DNA from: Rhodococcus sp. (in: high G+C Gram-positive bacteria)
GTDB lineage: Bacteria; Actinomycetota; Actinomycetes; Mycobacteriales; Mycobacteriaceae
Assembly (NCBI RefSeq): GCF_023264675.1
Contig: NZ_JAHFVG010000002.1
Location: 186,001 to 250,000, forward strand
Length of the DNA stretch: 64,000 nucleotides
Direction: 5' to 3'
Positions 50,768 to 60,523 of this stretch are shown here, piece after piece. Below the pieces are notes generated by a model, which had not been told where the DNA came from, searched no databases, and saw only the letters and a program-made list of their open reading frames with translations. The first letter of the stretch is position 1, and each line of letters begins with the position of its first letter. Made by a program: the position numbers and the translations under genes.

Positions 50768-50783
50768 CATTGTGCACTCAATG
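50768..50783. promoter_or_regulatory. Candidate MftR operator
   Basis: CATTG and CAATG flank TGCACT in the 116-base divergent mftR/mftA region. TTATTG and its direct repeat ATTATTG lie on both sides. An autoregulatory MftR site is expected here. Confidence 0.5.
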
Positions 50784-50861
50784 CCATTATTGTGGTGAAC
50801 CAAGTCACTATCAGCCTTGATGGTGACCGACCCGATAATTCTCTCCGATGGAGGTACCACG

Positions 50862-50975
50862 ATGTCCAAGAACCCGAAGACCGACGTCACGAACGCCGCA
50901 GTCGTCGAATCCGATCTGGTCGAAGAGTCCCTGGTGGAAGAGGTTTCCATCGACGGCATGTGCGGCGTCTACTGA
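50862..50975 (+). CDS. mftA: Mycofactocin precursor peptide
   Basis: A 37-residue peptide with an acidic middle (VVESDLVEESLVEEVSIDG) and the conserved C-terminal end IDGMCGVY. The last Val-Tyr is the part that MftC decarboxylates and cross-links, and it is later released as the valine-tyrosine core of the cofactor. The ATG at 50862 follows GGAGG at normal spacing. It is the first gene of the plus-strand biosynthesis operon; mftB begins two bases after its stop. Confidence 0.95.
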   Translation: MSKNPKTDVTNAAVVESDLVEESLVEEVSIDGMCGVY

Positions 50976-50977
50976 TC

Positions 50978-51271
50978 ATGTCCGCACCCGTGAAGACCCC
51001 TGAAGTCGTAGTGGATCTCGATGCACGGTGGGCCCTTCACCCTCAGGTGGCGCTGCGTCCCGAGTCGTTCGGGGCGTTGCTCTACCACTTCGGGACCCGC
51101 AAACTCTCCTTTCTCAAGAACCGCACGATCGTAGCGATCATCGAGTCCTTTCCCGAGCATCCCGACATGCGTTCCGCTATCGCTGCGGCAGGCATCGACG
51201 AAGCAGGCATGAAGCCGTACGTGAAAGCCCTGGCCACGCTGGCCGATTCCAAGATGATCGCCCAACTCTGA
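50978..51271 (+). CDS. mftB: Mycofactocin chaperone (RiPP recognition protein)
   Basis: A 97-residue PqqD-like protein that binds MftA and delivers it to MftC. It has the winged-helix recognition fold: WALHPQVALRPESFGALLYHF, then KLSFLKNRTIVAIIESF and the C-terminal helices. The gap to mftA is only two bases, and mftC follows after 72 bases. Confidence 0.94.
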   Translation: MSAPVKTPEVVVDLDARWALHPQVALRPESFGALLYHFGTRKLSFLKNRTIVAIIESFPEHPDMRSAIAAAGIDEAGMKPYVKALATLADSKMIAQL

Positions 51272-51343
51272 CTTTTTCTCCCCCCGACGCACCGGCGCAG
51301 CCCCGCCGGCCGTCACCCTCGACCTGTGAAGAGGACGAAGCCC

Positions 51344-52576
51344 ATGACCTCCATGCTCGAAAGACCAGCACCACCGCCCGCGGTCGGCAAGCTGGTCGAT
51401 CAGTTCGAACTCGGACTGGACGCCCCGATCTGCCTGACGTGGGAATTGACCTACGCCTGCAACCTGTCGTGCGTGCACTGCCTGTCCTCCTCGGGTCGGC
51501 GTGACCCTCGTGAGCTCAGCACCGAGCAGTGCAAATCGATCATCGACGAGCTGCAGAAGATGCAGGTGTTCTACGTCAACATCGGCGGCGGTGAGCCGAC
51601 GGTGCGCTCGGATTTCTGGGAGCTCGTCGACTACGCGACAGCCCATCAGGTCGGCGTGAAGTTCTCCACCAACGGGGTCAAGATCGACAAGAAGGTTGCC
51701 GCTCGCCTTGCCGCATCCGACTACGTCGACGTGCAGATCTCCATCGACGGCGCTACTGCCGAAGTCAATGATGCTGTTCGTGGTCCCGGCTCGTTCGACA
51801 TGGCATGCCGTGCGCTCGAGAACCTGCAAGAGGCAGGCTTCAAGGACGCCAAGATCTCCGTCGTCGTCACCCGTCACAACGTCTCACAGCTCGACGAGTT
51901 CAAAGCTCTGGCCGACAAGTTCGGTGCGACGCTACGCATCACGCGTCTTCGTCCGTCCGGGCGCGGCGCCGATGTGTGGGACGATCTGCATCCCACCGCC
52001 GGGCAGCAGCGTGAGTTGTACAACTGGCTCGTGGCCAACGGTGAAGGCGTGCTCACCGGCGATTCGTTCTTCCACCTCTCCGCCTTCGGTGATGCCCTGC
52101 CCGGGCTGAACCTGTGCGGTGCGGGTCGTGTCGTGTGTCTGATCGATCCGATCGGTGACGTCTACGCGTGTCCGTTTGCCATCCACGAGCAGTTCCTCGC
52201 CGGGAACATCGTGCGTGACGCGAAAGACGGTATGGGCGGATTCCAATCCGTCTGGCAGACATCGGAATTGTTCCAGGAACTGCGTTCGCCGCAGACCTCG
52301 GGCGCGTGCACCAAGTGTGCGCACTTCGATGCGTGCCGCGGCGGCTGCATGGCAGCCAAATTCTTCACCGGCCTCCCCATGGATGGTCCGGATCCCGAAT
52401 GCGTCATCGGCAACGGTGAAATGGCGTTGGCTGCGGCAGGGGAGATCCCCAAGTCCAGCGTCGACCATTCACGTACCGGGCAGCGCAAGACCCCCCGAAA
52501 GTCGGTGCCGCTGACGTTGATGATGCGTCCGCCGGCGAAGATCTGCGACGAAAACCCGCTCGCAGGAATGGAATAG
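51344..52576 (+). CDS. mftC: Mycofactocin radical SAM maturase
   Basis: A 410-residue radical SAM/SPASM enzyme that oxidatively decarboxylates the C-terminal Tyr of MftA and forms the carbon-carbon bond with Val. The [4Fe-4S] cluster for SAM uses Cys39, Cys43 and Cys46 (ACNLSCVHC), with GGGEPTVR for SAM. The C-terminal SPASM region has CTKCAHFDACRGGC and further Cys residues for auxiliary clusters. The ATG at 51344 follows GAGGACGAAG; an upstream GTG would add six residues. Confidence 0.96.
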   Translation: MTSMLERPAPPPAVGKLVDQFELGLDAPICLTWELTYACNLSCVHCLSSSGRRDPRELSTEQCKSIIDELQKMQVFYVNIGGGEPTVRSDFWELVDYATAHQVGVKFSTNGVKIDKKVAARLAASDYVDVQISIDGATAEVNDAVRGPGSFDMACRALENLQEAGFKDAKISVVVTRHNVSQLDEFKALADKFGATLRITRLRPSGRGADVWDDLHPTAGQQRELYNWLVANGEGVLTGDSFFHLSAFGDALPGLNLCGAGRVVCLIDPIGDVYACPFAIHEQFLAGNIVRDAKDGMGGFQSVWQTSELFQELRSPQTSGACTKCAHFDACRGGCMAAKFFTGLPMDGPDPECVIGNGEMALAAAGEIPKSSVDHSRTGQRKTPRKSVPLTLMMRPPAKICDENPLAGME

Positions 52577-52589
52577 GAAGCAAGAAGTT

Positions 52590-53768
52590 ATGGCCAAGAG
52601 TGCGTGGTTCGAGACCGTTGCCGAAGCGCAGCGGCGTGCCAAGAAACGTCTGCCGAAGTCCGTCTATGCCGCCCTGGTGGCTGGTTCGGAGCGCGGCATC
52701 ACCGTCGACGACAACATGGCGGCATTCGGCGAACTGGGATTCGCGCCCCACGTTGCCGGGTTGTCGGACAAGCGTGATCTCTCGACAACGGTCATGGGAC
52801 AACCACTCTCGTTCCCGGTCATGATCTCGCCGACGGGTGTACAGGCCGTGCACCCGGACGGTGAGGTCGCCGTGGCTCGGGCCGCGGCCGCTCGCGGTAT
52901 CCCGATCGGTCTGTCGTCCTTCGCGAGCAAATCCGTCGAGGAGGTCGCCGCGGCCAACCCGCAGACGTTCTTCCAGATGTACTGGGTCGGCTCACGTGAG
53001 GTTTTGCTCCAGCGGATGGAGCGTGCGCGCGCGGCCGGCGCGGTAGGTCTGATCATGACGCTGGACTGGTCGTTCTCCAACGGACGCGACTGGGGTAGCC
53101 CGTCGATCCCCGAGAAAATGGACCTCAAAGCGATGTTCCAGTTCGCCCCCGAGGGCATCACTCGCCCGAAGTGGTTGTGGGAGTTCGCCAAGACCGGCAA
53201 GATTCCCGATCTGACCACACCGAACCTGACCCCTCCCGGCGGCGGCGCGGCTCCGACGTTCTTCGGTGCCTACGGCGAGTGGATGGGTACTCCGCTCCCG
53301 ACGTGGGAAGACGTTGCATGGTTGTGTGAGCAGTGGGGTGGGCCGTTCATGCTCAAGGGCGTCATGCGTGTGGACGATGCCAAGCGCGCTGTCGACGCCG
53401 GGGTCACGGCGATTTCGGTGTCGAATCACGGCGGTAACAACCTCGACGGCACTCCGGCTCCGATTCGTGCGCTACCGGCGATCGCCGAGGCGGTGGGCGA
53501 TCAGATCGAGATCACTCTCGACGGTGGTATACGCCGGGGAAGTGACGTCGTGAAGGCTCTTGCTCTCGGGGCTCGCGCAGTCCTGATCGGTCGTGCGTAC
53601 CTGTGGGGTCTGTCGGCCGGTGGCCAGGCCGGGGTGGAGAACGTTCTCGACATCCTGCGCGGCGGCGTCGACTCCGCGGTTCTCGGGCTCGGACATTCTT
53701 CGGTGCACGACCTTTCGCCGGCGGACGTAGTGATGCCGCTCGGGTTCGACCGTAGATTGGGAGTGTGA
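52590..53768 (+). CDS. mftD: Mycofactocin biosynthesis FMN dehydrogenase, copy 1
   Basis: A 392-residue FMN-dependent alpha-hydroxyacid-dehydrogenase-fold enzyme that oxidatively deaminates the released dipeptide-derived AHDP to PMFT. Expected active-site parts are present: FFQMYWVGS (Tyr131), Lys in FMLKGV, the His-Arg region SNHGGNNLDG and LDGGIRRGSDV for the FMN phosphate. It starts 13 bases after mftC. A second, very similar copy follows with a four-base overlap. This copy keeps the expected Tyr and is the likely biosynthetic enzyme. Confidence 0.94.
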   Translation: MAKSAWFETVAEAQRRAKKRLPKSVYAALVAGSERGITVDDNMAAFGELGFAPHVAGLSDKRDLSTTVMGQPLSFPVMISPTGVQAVHPDGEVAVARAAAARGIPIGLSSFASKSVEEVAAANPQTFFQMYWVGSREVLLQRMERARAAGAVGLIMTLDWSFSNGRDWGSPSIPEKMDLKAMFQFAPEGITRPKWLWEFAKTGKIPDLTTPNLTPPGGGAAPTFFGAYGEWMGTPLPTWEDVAWLCEQWGGPFMLKGVMRVDDAKRAVDAGVTAISVSNHGGNNLDGTPAPIRALPAIAEAVGDQIEITLDGGIRRGSDVVKALALGARAVLIGRAYLWGLSAGGQAGVENVLDILRGGVDSAVLGLGHSSVHDLSPADVVMPLGFDRRLGV

Positions 53769-54928
53769 CCGACAAGGCTTGGTTCGAGACCGTCGCCGAG
53801 GCGCAACGGCGTGCACGGAAGCGTTTGCCCGCCTCCGTGTACGCGGCGTTGCTGGCCGGGTCGGAACGCGGCATTACTGTCGACGACAACTCGGCTGCCT
53901 TCGGTGATCTGGGGTTCGCTCCGCACGTGGCCGGGTTGTCGGACAACCGAGATCTGACGACGATGTTGATGGGACAGCCTCTTTCGTTCCCGGTGATGAT
54001 CTCGCCGACGGGTGTGCAGGCCGTGCACCCGGACGGTGAGGTCGCGGTTGCCCGGGCTGCAGCCGCACGGGGGGTGTCGATGGGCCTGTCACTGTTCGCG
54101 AGCAAACCTGTCGAAGAGGTTGTGGCGGCGAACCCGCAGACCTTTTTTCAGTTGCACTGGGTCGGTTCACGAGATTTACTGCTGCATCTGATGAATCGGG
54201 CTCGATCAGCGGGAGCTGTCGGCCTGATTCTGACGATGGACTGGTCGTTCTCCGAGGGCAGAGACTGGGGAAGCCCGTCGATTCCGGAGAAGGTCGACCT
54301 GCGAACCATGATGCGGTTCGGGCCCGAGGCGATCGCACGCCCGACATGGTTGTGGCAGTTCGCCAAGTCCGGTTCGATTCCTGACCTCACGGCGCCGAAT
54401 CTGACACCACCTGGCGGCTCGGCGCCCACGTTTTTCGGTGCATACCGCGAGTGGATGTCGACCCCGCTGCCGACGTGGGAGGACATCGCCTGGCTACGTG
54501 AGCAGTGGGGTGGCCCGTTCATGCTGAAGGGCATCTCACGCGTCGACGATGCGCGGCGTGCGGTGGATATCGGGTGTACCGCGATCTCGGTGTCCAACCA
54601 CGGCGGTAACAATCTCGACGGCACTCCCGCGTCGATTCGTGTGCTGCCACGTATCGCCGAGTCAGTGGGCGATCGGATCGAGATCACTCTCGACGGTGGA
54701 ATTCGTCGGGGAAGCGACGTGGCCAAGGCGCTGGCCCTCGGTGCTCGCGCGGTTCTGATCGGTCGCGCCTACCTGTGGGGTCTTGCGGCTGCTGGTCAGG
54801 GTGGAGTGGAGAACGTTCTCGACATCCTCCGTGGCGGTCTGGATTCCGCGGTACTCGGACTCGGACGCTCGTCGGTTCACGAGCTGTCGCGGTCGGATGT
54901 GGTGGTTCCGCCGGGATTCGGGCGTTAG
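53765..54928 (+). CDS. mftD: MftD paralogue, tandem copy 2
   Basis: A 387-residue tandem duplicate of mftD, by eye identical at about four residues in five. The GTG start overlaps the first copy's stop (GTGA), so it is translated with it. FMN phosphate residues (LDGGIRRGSDV), the Lys (FMLKGI) and SNHGGNNLDG are kept, but the Tyr of FFQMYW is His131 here (FFQLHW). By comparison with glycolate oxidase this is an active-site position. It may have a changed substrate or a supporting role, or be a duplicate in decay. It ends 31 bases before the convergent IclR gene. Confidence 0.9.
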   Translation: MTDKAWFETVAEAQRRARKRLPASVYAALLAGSERGITVDDNSAAFGDLGFAPHVAGLSDNRDLTTMLMGQPLSFPVMISPTGVQAVHPDGEVAVARAAAARGVSMGLSLFASKPVEEVVAANPQTFFQLHWVGSRDLLLHLMNRARSAGAVGLILTMDWSFSEGRDWGSPSIPEKVDLRTMMRFGPEAIARPTWLWQFAKSGSIPDLTAPNLTPPGGSAPTFFGAYREWMSTPLPTWEDIAWLREQWGGPFMLKGISRVDDARRAVDIGCTAISVSNHGGNNLDGTPASIRVLPRIAESVGDRIEITLDGGIRRGSDVAKALALGARAVLIGRAYLWGLAAAGQGGVENVLDILRGGLDSAVLGLGRSSVHELSRSDVVVPPGFGR

Positions 54929-54959
54929 GGGCTCCGTTCGTGTTGCCGGGGCGGAGGCG

Positions 54960-55715
54960 CTAGCCGCCGGCCGGGATATGGATCTGGCTGGCACTCGACC
55001 TGACGAGGGCGATGAGGTCCAAGTCGTCGTGAGACAGCCGGCCGGTCCGGCCGATCACCGACAAGCATCCGGAGACGCGGCCTGCTTCATCGCGCACCGG
55101 GACGGCCAATGCCGAGCGACCGAGCCTGATCTCGTCGGTCTCGACAGCAAGGTCGGAGGATCGAACACGGCTGAGTTCGATTGCGAGAGCACCAAGATCG
55201 GTGATCGTGTGGACGGTGAACTTTCGTAGATCGTCGAGTACCGCGGTATCGGGCCGATTTGCCAGCAGGACCTTCCCGATTGCCGACGCGTGGGCGTGAC
55301 CGACGAGCGCAGCTTCACCGGACAGTTCGTGGTCGGGGTCTCGATCGACGAGGGTGATTCGATCGTCGCTGTACGAGACGAGGTAGACGCCGAAGCGGGT
55401 GCGGGTTCGGAGGTCGTCGACGATGTGGTGGTAGTCCGTCTCGGCCGCCGAACCCGTTCGATCCCCGGCCAGTTCGCGTGTGCGTCTGCCGAGGGCGAAG
55501 CCGGACAGATCGTCGATGCGCACGAGAAACCCGTCGGCGACGAGCAGGTTCAGCAGCCGATAGGCGGTAGCGGGCGGGATACCGGTCGCGTGGGCGACCT
55601 CCTTGGCCGTGGCGCCCGATCCGAGATGGGCCACGGCTTCGAGCAACGCGAGAGCTTTCTGGACAGCACGAGGTTCGTGCCCTCCCAGTTCCGCCCGTGT
55701 CGTCCGCAGGGTCAT
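54960..55715 (-). CDS. IclR-family regulator
   Basis: A 251-residue IclR protein: winged helix-turn-helix (ATAKEVAHATGIPPATAYRLL, residues about 35-56) and a GAF-like effector domain with the typical LVGHAHASAIGKVLLA and SALAVPVRDEAGRVSGCLSVIG. It overlaps the APC permease by four bases and is read last in a two-gene minus operon. It is likely to control the permease and the divergent amine oxidase. Confidence 0.9.
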   Translation of the reverse strand: MTLRTTRAELGGHEPRAVQKALALLEAVAHLGSGATAKEVAHATGIPPATAYRLLNLLVADGFLVRIDDLSGFALGRRTRELAGDRTGSAAETDYHHIVDDLRTRTRFGVYLVSYSDDRITLVDRDPDHELSGEAALVGHAHASAIGKVLLANRPDTAVLDDLRKFTVHTITDLGALAIELSRVRSSDLAVETDEIRLGRSALAVPVRDEAGRVSGCLSVIGRTGRLSHDDLDLIALVRSSASQIHIPAGG

Positions 55716-57220
55716 CGTGGTGATTCGCGTCCGGGTTCCTTGACGAGCGTCACGGCGCCGTGCGCGTTCTCGCCGTAGGCAGCCGATCCGGGCAGAACAT
55801 CATGGGACTCGGCGCTGTCGAACACGCCTACCGAGGACAACGTCGTCGGCCGGTATCGGTGGAGGTACCAACGCCAGACCGATCCGGATGCAGCCAAGAC
55901 GGCGAGCATACCCACCATCGTCACGTTCTGTTCCGCTCCCACGGTGACGAGGAGGTTCGCCAGGATGGTGCAACCCGCGACACTTGCGAGGACTCCGGCG
56001 ATCACGACGGTCGCGGTCAGTTCTCCGATGCGGCGGAGAAACACGACAGCAGCCACCGCGACGACGGCATAGCCGACGATGAGAGCCGATCGGGCCAGGA
56101 GCCGTACATCCTCCAGAACAGGGGATGCGGTGAACAGCGCGATGATCGAAGCAAGAGTGAAGATTCCGAGGACCACGGTAATGAGCGCCACGTACGGGGT
56201 TCGGAAGGTTCGATGCACCGAGGCCAGCGTTCGGGGGAGTACTCGTTCGATCCCCATCGTGTAGAGCAGCCGTGATGCGGCATTCGACGACGCCATCGCC
56301 GACGCCAACCACGAGCAACTCAAACCGAGATTCAACGCCACCACCATCCAGGCGTCGATTCCTGTGGAAGTTCCGTGCAGGTAGGCGTCGACCAGTACTC
56401 CGCCGCGACCCGACCAGACGGCCCACGCAGCGAAGGTGAACAGGCCTCCGCAGATGATCGGGGTGAACAACACGGTTCGCGTCACGGTGATCAACGGACG
56501 TTTCGTCTCCGGTGCGAAGAAGGTTGCGCTCTCGAAGCCTGCCAGGGCGAACATTGCACCGAGGCCCACGAGCAGGAGGCCGTTCGGTGAGCCGGAAGGC
56601 TCGATCTCGACGGCTCGACCGTCGGGAAAAATCAGCAGACCGGCGATGAAGACAAGCGAGCACAATTCGACGACGAGTATCGCGGTGGCGGCGAATCGCA
56701 CTCCGCGGAGCAGACATCCAAGCAGTACCGCCGCGATCACGACGTGGACGAGGACGGCTCCCGCGGTTCCCCCGGTGGCGATGCCGAGCTCACGGAGGAC
56801 TGTCCGGACGGCTTGGCCACCGAAGTACAACGTCATCGCGCCGCTCGCGCAGTACTTGCACAGCATCGCTACCCCGACGCTCAACGCGCCGCGCGGACCC
56901 GACCCTTTGACCGCAAAGCTGTACATTCCGCCGGAGGACGAGAACCTTCGGGTGAATTGCGAGACGCAGAAAGCGATCAGCGATACGACGACGGTCGCGA
57001 CGAGAATCGTCAGCAGACCGCCGAGCATCGTCTCGTGCGTGAGCATGGTGATCGGCAGAATCACCATGGATGCGGCGGGGGCGGTAGTGGCGATCGACTG
57101 AGCGAGGATCTCGATTCCCGACAACTGCCTACGTCCCAGTGCACGCAGAGGCGACAGTGCAGGGCGTGCGGGTTCCTGCGCGGCAAAGGAAGCCGCGATG
57201 GCGTGTTCGAGTGCAGACAT
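55712..57220 (-). CDS. APC-family amino-acid/amine permease
   Basis: A 502-residue transporter with about twelve spans. GIEILAQSIATTAPAASM opens the first span. SSSGGMYSFAVKGSGPRGAL is the APC substrate-binding region and GLGAMFALAGFESATFFAPETKRP is the conserved span-6 loop. The start at 57220 has no Shine-Dalgarno, so it may be leaderless. It diverges from the Tat-exported amine oxidase and probably imports that enzyme's product or substrate. Confidence 0.87.
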   Translation of the reverse strand: MSALEHAIAASFAAQEPARPALSPLRALGRRQLSGIEILAQSIATTAPAASMVILPITMLTHETMLGGLLTILVATVVVSLIAFCVSQFTRRFSSSGGMYSFAVKGSGPRGALSVGVAMLCKYCASGAMTLYFGGQAVRTVLRELGIATGGTAGAVLVHVVIAAVLLGCLLRGVRFAATAILVVELCSLVFIAGLLIFPDGRAVEIEPSGSPNGLLLVGLGAMFALAGFESATFFAPETKRPLITVTRTVLFTPIICGGLFTFAAWAVWSGRGGVLVDAYLHGTSTGIDAWMVVALNLGLSCSWLASAMASSNAASRLLYTMGIERVLPRTLASVHRTFRTPYVALITVVLGIFTLASIIALFTASPVLEDVRLLARSALIVGYAVVAVAAVVFLRRIGELTATVVIAGVLASVAGCTILANLLVTVGAEQNVTMVGMLAVLAASGSVWRWYLHRYRPTTLSSVGVFDSAESHDVLPGSAAYGENAHGAVTLVKEPGRESPR

Positions 57221-57274
57221 GATGCGCCAAAAAATAGCGTCGAAATGTTGCGGCGGTATTGCACACAAGCGTCG

Positions 57275-57289
57275 TCCGATCGCATCGGA
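57275..57289. promoter_or_regulatory. Operator candidate between permease and amine oxidase
   Basis: TCCGAT and ATCGGA flank CGC, 55 bases before the permease start and within the 205-base divergent region. It is a possible IclR-family site serving both promoters. Confidence 0.4.
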
Positions 57290-57293
57290 GTGA

Positions 57294-59039
<1,746 letters not shown>

Positions 59040-59070
59040 TCGACCTTCGTTCTCGAAAGGAACACCTATC

Positions 59071-59721
59071 TTGCACAAGCTTGCACGCACCACCGCCGCC
59101 ACCCTTGCTGCCGGGGCAATCCTGTTCACCGCCGCCTGCTCGTCGGATTCCGATGCAGCCCCCGCCGCCGACGAACCCACGTCGGGCGCCAGGGCCGTCC
59201 TCGAAGATGGCGAATCCAATCCGATGATCGCGCAGGGCGTCGAGATTTCCGGTGACGCGACCGTCTACAAATCCAGCGGTATCGGTGCGACCGCGATGAA
59301 CGACGCTGCGCCGGAGGGAAGTCCGGAATCCTACGTCGACACCGATCAGTTCGTCGGAGGCACCTTGCCTGCCGGTGTCACCGTCACCGAAGCACAGGGC
59401 ATCGGCGTACTGAAAAAGATCCGCGACAACCTCGAACTTCAGGGCTATTCGCTCGAAGATGTCGTGACGATGCGCGTGTTCCTGGACAACGCTCCCGGCA
59501 CCGAACGGGCCGATTACGCGGGTTGGAACCGTGCCTACCGTCAGTTCTTCGCCAACACCAACCTCGACACCGACGAGACCGAGCTGGTGCCGATGGGTAC
59601 CGCCGAGCCGTCGGCGCCGATCGAGCGCAACTCTGCTCGGCCGTCGCGCTTCGCACTCGAGGTCGCGACCCTTCCCGTGCAGGGGTGGCTCGTCGAGGTC
59701 GAGGTCGATGCCGTGAAATAG
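59071..59721 (+). CDS. RidA-family lipoprotein
   Basis: A 216-residue protein combining a lipoprotein signal (TTG start at 59071 after AAAGGA; hydrophobic stretch; lipobox FTAAC, Cys23) and a Rid/YjgF domain from about residue 60. The domain shows IRDNLELQGYSLEDVVTMRVFL and the RPSRFALEVATLP end with its Arg193. Rid enzymes hydrolyse reactive imines or enamines. Cytosolic members are about 130 residues, so this is a larger exported form. It follows the exported amine oxidase and would hydrolyse the imine it makes, outside the cell. A GTG/ATG start gives no signal peptide. Confidence 0.8.
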   Translation: MHKLARTTAATLAAGAILFTAACSSDSDAAPAADEPTSGARAVLEDGESNPMIAQGVEISGDATVYKSSGIGATAMNDAAPEGSPESYVDTDQFVGGTLPAGVTVTEAQGIGVLKKIRDNLELQGYSLEDVVTMRVFLDNAPGTERADYAGWNRAYRQFFANTNLDTDETELVPMGTAEPSAPIERNSARPSRFALEVATLPVQGWLVEVEVDAVK

Positions 59722-59734
59722 GCGCTTCGCGCAG

Positions 59735-59774
59735 GTGAGTGCGAATACATGACAGGTTATGTATTCGCACTCAC
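59735..59774. repeat. 16-bp palindrome between convergent genes, copy 2
   Basis: GTGAGTGCGAATACAT (59735-59750) pairs exactly with 59759-59774 across the eight-base loop GACAGGTT. The stem differs from the copy at 28503-28548 by one base pair. It lies between the RidA gene and the convergent racemase gene and likely ends both transcripts. Confidence 0.8.
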
Positions 59775-60515
59775 ATGCGGCGAAGCCGCAGTACCGAAGC
59801 CCGCGAGCAAGCCCGAGTATTTCTTCGGCGGGGATGTTGCGAACTCTCCGGTCTTCCCGGTGCTCAGACCCATCGTGACGAGCGATTGAACGAACAGCGT
59901 TGCGGCAGCGACTCCGTCGACCACCGGAACCCCGATCTCCGACGAAATATGCCCGCACAGGTCCGCCATCCCGGCGCACCCGAGCACGATGGAGTCGCTT
60001 CCGTCTTCCTCGATGGCGGTGCGGCAGGCTTCGATGATGACCTTTCTCGCATCGGGGTCGGTGTCGAGGTCGAGCACGGGGATGTCGCAGGCGTGCACGC
60101 CGCGGCAGTGCCGAGTCATTCCGTAGTGGCCGGCAAGATCCCAGGCGCGGCCGGTGGTTCTGCCGAGTGTCGTGACGACGCTGAATCCTCGGCCGAGGAA
60201 GCTGGCGGCATGCATTGCGGCCTCCGCGATGCCGACCACCGGACCTGCGGCGGCTTCGCGGGCGGCATCCATTCCCGGGTCGCCGAAGCAGGCGATGACG
60301 TAGCCGTCGACTCCTTCTCGTTCTCCGAGCGCGATCTGTTCGAGAATCCCCGGGACGCTGAGAGCTTCGTCGACGTGGGATTCGATGGACGGCGGTCCCA
60401 TCGTCGGGCTGACCGCCTCGACGAGCGTGCCCGGGCCTGCGACGGCCCGGGCACATTCTTCGATCTTGGCGGTCATCGTCCACGTGGTGTTGGGGTTGAT
60501 GACCTTGATGAGCAC
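59757..60515 (-). CDS. Hydantoin/Asp-Glu racemase-family protein
   Basis: A 252-residue racemase-fold protein of the hydantoin/allantoin racemase group. The opening IKVINPNTTWTMT, the first catalytic Cys in VIACFGDPGM and the second in VLGCAGMADLC are family features, as is VVTTLGRTT. The GTG start at 60515 follows TAGGA. It lies eight bases after the NCS1 permease gene. No hydantoinase or carbamoylase is in the window, so the substrate could be another 5-substituted ring or amide. Confidence 0.85.
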   Translation of the reverse strand: MLIKVINPNTTWTMTAKIEECARAVAGPGTLVEAVSPTMGPPSIESHVDEALSVPGILEQIALGEREGVDGYVIACFGDPGMDAAREAAAGPVVGIAEAAMHAASFLGRGFSVVTTLGRTTGRAWDLAGHYGMTRHCRGVHACDIPVLDLDTDPDARKVIIEACRTAIEEDGSDSIVLGCAGMADLCGHISSEIGVPVVDGVAAATLFVQSLVTMGLSTGKTGEFATSPPKKYSGLLAGFGTAASPHVSANT

Positions 60516-60523
60516 GGCAATTC

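Larger units (their letters stand above)
52590..54928 (+). repeat. Tandem gene duplication of mftD
   Basis: Two head-to-tail coding units of about 1.17 kb share nearly the whole sequence, with matching segments in the same order. The divergence seen is mostly at synonymous and scattered positions, so the duplication is not recent. Confidence 0.85.
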
